From contig DCIO01000102.1 in NCBI GenBank assembly GCA_002315885.1, positions 1-9,639 on the forward strand: 9,639 nucleotides of DNA. The letters run 5' to 3'. Numbering within the stretch: position 1 is the first letter of the stretch; the number at the start of each line of letters is the position of its first letter. This stretch comes from Lentisphaeria bacterium UBA1724. GTDB taxonomy: Bacteria; Verrucomicrobiota; Lentisphaeria; Oligosphaerales; Oligosphaeraceae. Made by a program: the position numbers and the translations under genes. Under the pieces are notes generated by a model that had not been told where the DNA came from, did no database searches, and worked only from the letters and a program-made list of their open reading frames with translations. This document shows, one piece after another, positions 7,449 to 9,639 of this stretch.

Positions 7449-7868
7449 TTAATTCTCTTCGTCAGCAGTCCAATTTTCCAGTAGCAGACCGGGGATTTTC
7501 TGAAAATGCCGCGTGTTGTTGGTGACCAGGGTGGCGTTGACAGTAAGCGCAGTGGCGGCAATCATCAGGTCGTCTAGCGCAACGCAGACGCCCTTCTTTT
7601 CCAGCTGTGCCCTAAGACATGCGCATTTCTGCGCCACGGCCTGATCCCACTCCACGACCTGGACATTATGCAGGAACAGATGAATCCACTTGAGGAGTTT
7701 GGGGGAGTTTTTCTTGAAACCGCCAAATAGCAATTCGTATGCGGTGACAGAGGAAATGCAGAGTGCGCCATCATGTGCCTCCAGGTGGTGGAGCATCTGC
7801 GGATAGGAGCATCGGAAGATATAACTGCACATATCCGTATCCAGCATAAACAGATGATGGTGTGGCAT
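7449..7868 (-). CDS. vapC: VapC-family PIN-domain toxin ribonuclease
   Basis: This 139-residue PIN-domain endoribonuclease is the toxin of a type II toxin-antitoxin pair. The active-site pattern is intact: D10 in LDTDMCSYI, E45 in TAYELLFGG, D100 in ALDDLMIAATAL, and the late TNN-RHF motif (VTNNTRHFQKIPGL, 116-129), typical of the MvpT/VagD subgroup. Known members of that subgroup cut initiator tRNA in the anticodon stem-loop; the target here is not shown. The ATG at 7868 overlaps the vapB stop as TAATG, implying translational coupling. The in-frame M8 is a less likely start. Length is normal and nothing suggests inactivation. Confidence 0.92.
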   Translation of the reverse strand: MPHHHLFMLDTDMCSYIFRCSYPQMLHHLEAHDGALCISSVTAYELLFGGFKKNSPKLLKWIHLFLHNVQVVEWDQAVAQKCACLRAQLEKKGVCVALDDLMIAATALTVNATLVTNNTRHFQKIPGLLLENWTADEEN

Positions 7869-8104
7869 TAGAAGAGCTCCTTCTTCGGAAAATCGCTGAA
7901 CTTCGCATCGCTCAAATCAAAATCCTCACAGATGGGCTCCTTGAAGAATTCACTCCAGGGAGTCGTAGGGGACTTCGGAGTAAGAAGGAGACTATCCCCT
8001 TGCCGAACAATGGTGACTTCCGCTGTCTGGAAGCGGAATTCCTGGGGAATGCGCACCGCCTGGGAGGTGCCGCACATGAATACTTTTGCTGTGGTTCTTT
8101 CCAT
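7868..8104 (-). CDS. vapB: VapB/VagC-type antitoxin (AbrB/SpoVT fold)
   Basis: This 78-residue antitoxin pairs with the PIN toxin encoded just downstream. Residues about 5-42 form the swapped-hairpin DNA-binding domain (AKVFMCGTSQAVRIPQEF, then EVTIVRQGDSLLLTP). Residues 47-78 are the acidic and aromatic toxin-neutralising tail (PWSEFFKEPICEDFDLSD). This matches the MvpA/VagC pattern, in which the tail carries a W..FF/DF signature. ATG 8104 was chosen over an in-frame ATG at 8191 because AGGAG lies 7 nt upstream and the AbrB domain starts there. It is expected to autorepress its promoter through the inverted repeat at 8137-8163. Confidence 0.92.
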   Translation of the reverse strand: MERTTAKVFMCGTSQAVRIPQEFRFQTAEVTIVRQGDSLLLTPKSPTTPWSEFFKEPICEDFDLSDAKFSDFPKKELF

Positions 8105-8111
8105 GGTCAAT

Positions 8112-8116
8112 CTCCT
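8112..8116 (-). promoter_or_regulatory. ribosome binding site of vapB
   Basis: On the minus strand AGGAG is followed by a 7-nt spacer and ATG at 8104. It is the only convincing Shine-Dalgarno I see in the window, and it fixes the vapB start. Confidence 0.8.
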
Positions 8117-8136
8117 ATCGCTTAACGGCATAACAA

Positions 8137-8163
8137 AAAGATATATGAATAATATATATCTTT
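8137..8163. promoter_or_regulatory. vapBC operator: 10-bp perfect inverted repeat
   Basis: AAAGATATAT (8137-8146) and ATATATCTTT (8154-8163) are perfect reverse complements around a 7-bp centre. The palindrome lies 33 bp upstream of vapB and covers its predicted -10 and spacer. This is the usual place and form of VapB/VapBC autoregulatory operators. Confidence 0.7.
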
Positions 8164-8168
8164 CCCAA
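8140..8168 (-). promoter_or_regulatory. predicted vapBC promoter
   Basis: On the minus strand TTGGGA (8168-8163) serves as -35. A 17-nt spacer and TATATC (8145-8140) as -10 follow. Both elements overlap the operator palindrome, consistent with autorepression. Confidence 0.5.
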
Positions 8169-8196
8169 GAAATCGGTAGGGATTTCCCCAAGAAAA
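8161..8196. repeat. near-identical direct repeats upstream of vapBC
   Basis: TTTCCCAAGAAA (8161-8172) and TTTCCCCAAGAAAA (8183-8196) are almost the same sequence, offset by about 22 bp (two helical turns). The first overlaps the -35 of the vapBC promoter. They may be a second protein-binding site. Confidence 0.5.
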
Positions 8197-8238
8197 GACT
8201 TCATCGCGGAGTTTTCTAGAAAAATTCAGGCAGTCAGC

Positions 8239-8266
8239 TTGAAAAATAAAAAGAGGGCATTATTTT
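8239..8266 (+). promoter_or_regulatory. predicted tRNA-Met promoter
   Basis: TTGAAA (8239-8244) is a 4/6 to 5/6 -35 box. After 16 nt, TATTTT (8261-8266) is a plausible -10. It places transcription start near 8273, about 10 nt before the mature tRNA, with a GC-rich discriminator (CCCG) as is common for stable RNA genes. It diverges from the vapBC promoter. Confidence 0.5.
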
Positions 8267-8282
8267 AACACCCGTTCCCGAT

Positions 8283-8358
8283 GCCGGGCTAGCTCAGTTG
8301 GTAGAGCAGTGGAATCATAATCCACGTGTCATAGGTCCGAGTCCTATGCCCGGTACCA
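8283..8358 (+). tRNA. tRNA-Met(CAT), elongator type, with encoded CCA
   Basis: A full 76-nt cloverleaf folds. The acceptor GCCGGGC pairs with GCCCGGT (first pair G-U). The D arm is GCTC/GAGC with loop AGTTGGTA, and the anticodon arm GTGGA/TCCAC with loop ATCATAA (anticodon CAT, 8316-8318). The variable loop is GTGTC, the T arm ATAGG/CCTAT, the discriminator A73, and CCA is encoded. It is not initiator tRNA: there is no C1-A72 mismatch and no GGG/CCC anticodon stem. A tRNA-Ile2 read after lysidine modification of C34 cannot be excluded, but the arm sequence favours Met. The T-loop is TCCGAGT, so the nearly universal U55 (pseudouridine) is a C at 8337. Confidence 0.95.
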
Positions 8359-8364
8359 TCTTCG

Positions 8365-8408
8365 ACCCCGCTTGTCAGTCAAAATGACGAGCGGGGTTCT
8401 TTATTTTG
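8365..8408 (+). terminator. Rho-independent terminator of tRNA-Met
   Basis: ACCCCGCTTGTCA (8365-8377) pairs with TGACGAGCGGGGT (8385-8397) through 13 pairs, including one G-U, around a 7-nt loop. It is followed by the T-rich run TTCTTTATTTT. It begins 7 nt after the tRNA CCA end. Confidence 0.92.
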
Positions 8409-8430
8409 TACTGTTTTCACCAGAAAATCG

Positions 8431-8531
8431 GAACCGCCGCAGGTGCGGAAAGGTGGATATTATAGGTGCAGCCCCTCGTGTAGCGGGCGCTAGTCAGCGA
8501 AACGAGGGGCGAGGCGGCGAAACCACCGAAA
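8431..8531. other. GC-rich, highly structured intergenic island of unknown function
   Basis: About 100 bp between the tRNA terminator and the DUF4230 stop codon fold extensively. Local stems are CCGC-A..T-GCGG (8437-8448) and a 9-bp perfect stem GCCCCTCGT/ACGAGGGGC (8471-8479 with 8502-8510). The latter encloses two mutually exclusive small hairpins: TAGC/GCTA at 8481-8492 and CGCT/AGCG at 8488-8499. An outer GGTGG/CCACC pairing (8452-8456 with 8523-8527) can enclose the main stem. The 3' half repeats GCGAAAC/CGAAACC motifs. No gene-like frame or U-tract is evident. It could be a small RNA, a REP- or MITE-like dispersed repeat, or the transcription end of the minus-strand operon. Confidence 0.5.
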
Positions 8532-8538
8532 CCAGCCA

Positions 8539-9219
8539 TCAGGTATTGTTTTTGAGATAATTCAGGACGGCGTTGCTTGGGGCGCGGTCAGGGAATTCAA
8601 TACGATATGGAATTCCCTGCTTGTCGAAGATCGGTCCAAGGAATTGCTGGATGCCCTCCTGCAGTTCATCAAAATTGAAATGCTGATTTTGGAGCATATC
8701 CATCAGCACATCCCGTTTCAAAGACTGCAAGCGGCTCTTTGCCTCTTCGTCGCCATCGTCCAGCATGGTCTTCAGTTTCATGAACCCCGTGCGTTTGGTG
8801 ACGGCGTCGTATGTCTCGGGACGCAGGGAGAGCGTGAGAATCTGCGGTGCGGGAAAGTGTATGACCACAGTGCCATCCTCTTCTACAACCACATCTTCCT
8901 CGGAAAGCGCCGACATATCGAAGCCATAATAGATATCCGCCATGATACTGCCGTGGGATTCTTCCACGCCGAACCAGGCGGCCTTAGAGGAATTGATATT
9001 CGCCTGCCACTCCTGGCGCTGAGTAGTCAGGAAGCTCAGTTTTTCCGTCTTGAGAATCGCCCAGGTCATATCCAGGCACTGCTGAACATCAAAGGGACTA
9101 GGATGCTTCAGGAGAAAAACCACCGCCCCCACCAACAACACCAGCATGATGCACAGAATCGGCCATACCATCCAGGGTATGCCTGCACTTCGATTGAGTT
9201 TTTTGTGAAAAGCGCCCAT
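8539..9219 (-). CDS. DUF4230 domain-containing membrane-anchored protein
   Basis: This 226-residue protein has a basic N-terminus, one transmembrane segment (about residues 15-37, WMVWPILCIMLVLLVGAVVF) and an exported soluble domain. The conserved pattern is of DUF4230 type: YYGFDMSAL followed by acidic residues, GTVVIHFPAPQIL, a charged helical stretch, and a C-terminal strand GIPYRIEFPD. Function of the family is unknown. ATG 9219 was chosen over an upstream in-frame start (9288) because it lies 13 nt after the stop of the preceding gene, whereas 9288 would overlap it. It is probably co-transcribed with that dehydrogenase-like gene. No catalytic motif is evident. Confidence 0.82.
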   Translation of the reverse strand: MGAFHKKLNRSAGIPWMVWPILCIMLVLLVGAVVFLLKHPSPFDVQQCLDMTWAILKTEKLSFLTTQRQEWQANINSSKAAWFGVEESHGSIMADIYYGFDMSALSEEDVVVEEDGTVVIHFPAPQILTLSLRPETYDAVTKRTGFMKLKTMLDDGDEEAKSRLQSLKRDVLMDMLQNQHFNFDELQEGIQQFLGPIFDKQGIPYRIEFPDRAPSNAVLNYLKNNT

Positions 9220-9232
9220 GGCGAAAAAGGGG

Positions 9233-9639
9233 TTATGATTCGTTTTCGACGTAGAAAATCCGCGGATCCGACTGCACCTCGGGAGCAATCACATCACGGC
9301 AAGAAAAACAGAAAATCCACACATCTTCGCTACAGCGTGCCAGGAAATCCCGCGTAATAAGCCCCACCGTAGGATTCGCCCCGTCAGTCGTCAACGGCAC
9401 CTGAATGGCAATGACTGATGCACGCGCCAGGGAATTCAGCGGCAGGTAGGTATCCATGCCCTGCCCCGTCAATTCACAACCGCCCATGCCATTGCCCCAC
9501 AACGCAAAGAAGCCCTCCCCTAGCTCTTCCGCCTGGGAAAAACTCTTCGGCGGATCGCACAACAACACCTGGCAGCCACGGCTTTCCGCCAATTCCCGTA
9601 GACTACACCCGAAGGCCCCCACGCCCACCAGACCAACTA
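9233..9639 (-). CDS. NAD-binding 2-hydroxyacid dehydrogenase-like protein (PdxB-like), 5' end outside window
   Basis: The reading frame is open to the window edge, so the N-terminal substrate-domain half is missing here. The visible 135 residues begin VGLVGVGAFG, the GxGxxG dinucleotide-binding motif of D-isomer 2-hydroxyacid dehydrogenases. VLLCDPPKS follows, and CDPP at the end of the second strand is typical of erythronate-4-phosphate dehydrogenase PdxB (vitamin B6 synthesis). ASVIAIQVPLTTDGANPTVGLI is the usual mid-domain segment. Arg in FSCRDVIAPE may be the substrate-binding arginine. However, the protein ends about 20 residues later (FYVENES), where family members normally continue with the catalytic Glu and His. 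It may be a natural short paralogue or degenerate. Assignment to the superfamily is firm; PdxB itself is tentative. Confidence 0.7.
   Translation of the reverse strand, partial: VGLVGVGAFGCSLRELAESRGCQVLLCDPPKSFSQAEELGEGFFALWGNGMGGCELTGQGMDTYLPLNSLARASVIAIQVPLTTDGANPTVGLITRDFLARCSEDVWIFCFSCRDVIAPEVQSDPRIFYVENES

Noticed and set aside
8105..8191. Longer N-terminus for VapB starting at 8191
   Set aside because: The extension would cover the promoter/operator region; the strong Shine-Dalgarno and the AbrB domain both point to ATG 8104.
8283..8358. Initiator tRNA-fMet
   Set aside because: The acceptor starts with a G-U pair, not the C1-A72 mismatch, and the anticodon stem lacks the three G-C pairs.
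8372..8560. 62-aa plus-strand ORF
   Set aside because: It begins inside the tRNA terminator and runs through the structured element into the antisense of the DUF4230 gene; the composition is not protein-like.
8644..9357. 237-aa plus-strand ORF
   Set aside because: It is antisense to DUF4230 and the dehydrogenase, both of which have clear family motifs.

Overview
The window looks like a chromosomal segment of a free-living or gut-type bacterium, moderately GC-rich, most plausibly from the PVC group (Lentisphaerota/Verrucomicrobiota-like). That placement is an inference. It rests on a stand-alone RF1-domain 'release-factor-like' protein with a C-terminal extension of a kind I associate with PVC genomes, a cytoplasmic-looking multidomain sugar-hydrolase-type protein beside a GPH sugar symporter, and a 9-bp intergenic tandem array. 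Most starts lack a Shine-Dalgarno sequence (vapB is the exception). No insertion sequence, integrase, phage gene or CRISPR array is visible.

Left part (1-4735). A possible C-terminal tail of an unknown plus-strand gene ends at 58. It is followed by a complete GPH-family sugar:cation symporter (151-1560, +). Converging on it is a 959-residue protein of unrecognised family with glycoside-hydrolase-like architecture (1781-4660, -). The two genes are separated by thirteen full copies of the 9-mer CCTATCCGT, which begin at the hydrolase stop codon. Upstream of the hydrolase is a candidate promoter whose -35 overlaps a LacI/GalR-type half operator. The pair suggests a small carbohydrate import and degradation locus.

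Middle (4715-7349, all minus strand). Read in transcription order these are a metal-dependent amidohydrolase, an RF1-domain (GGQ) ribosome-rescue-like protein, and proA (glutamate-5-semialdehyde dehydrogenase). Gaps are 26 and 20 nt, so they probably form one operon, which may continue into the hydrolase 54 nt further on.

Right part (7449-9639). A vapBC toxin-antitoxin operon (-), of MvpAT/VagCD type, has a TAATG start/stop overlap, a good ribosome binding site and a 10-bp perfect inverted repeat over its promoter. It is divergent from an elongator-type tRNA-Met(CAT) (+), which has its own promoter and a strong terminator and carries C instead of U at T-loop position 55. A GC-rich, highly foldable intergenic island follows. 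Then come two minus-strand genes forming a second operon: an NAD-binding 2-hydroxyacid dehydrogenase (PdxB-like) that runs off the window and lacks the usual C-terminal catalytic segment, and a DUF4230 membrane-anchored protein.

Nothing here is clearly a new defence or mobile system. The most interesting items are the unclassified hydrolase with its putative operator, the 9-mer array, the aberrant tRNA T-loop, the truncated dehydrogenase and the structured element at 8431-8531.
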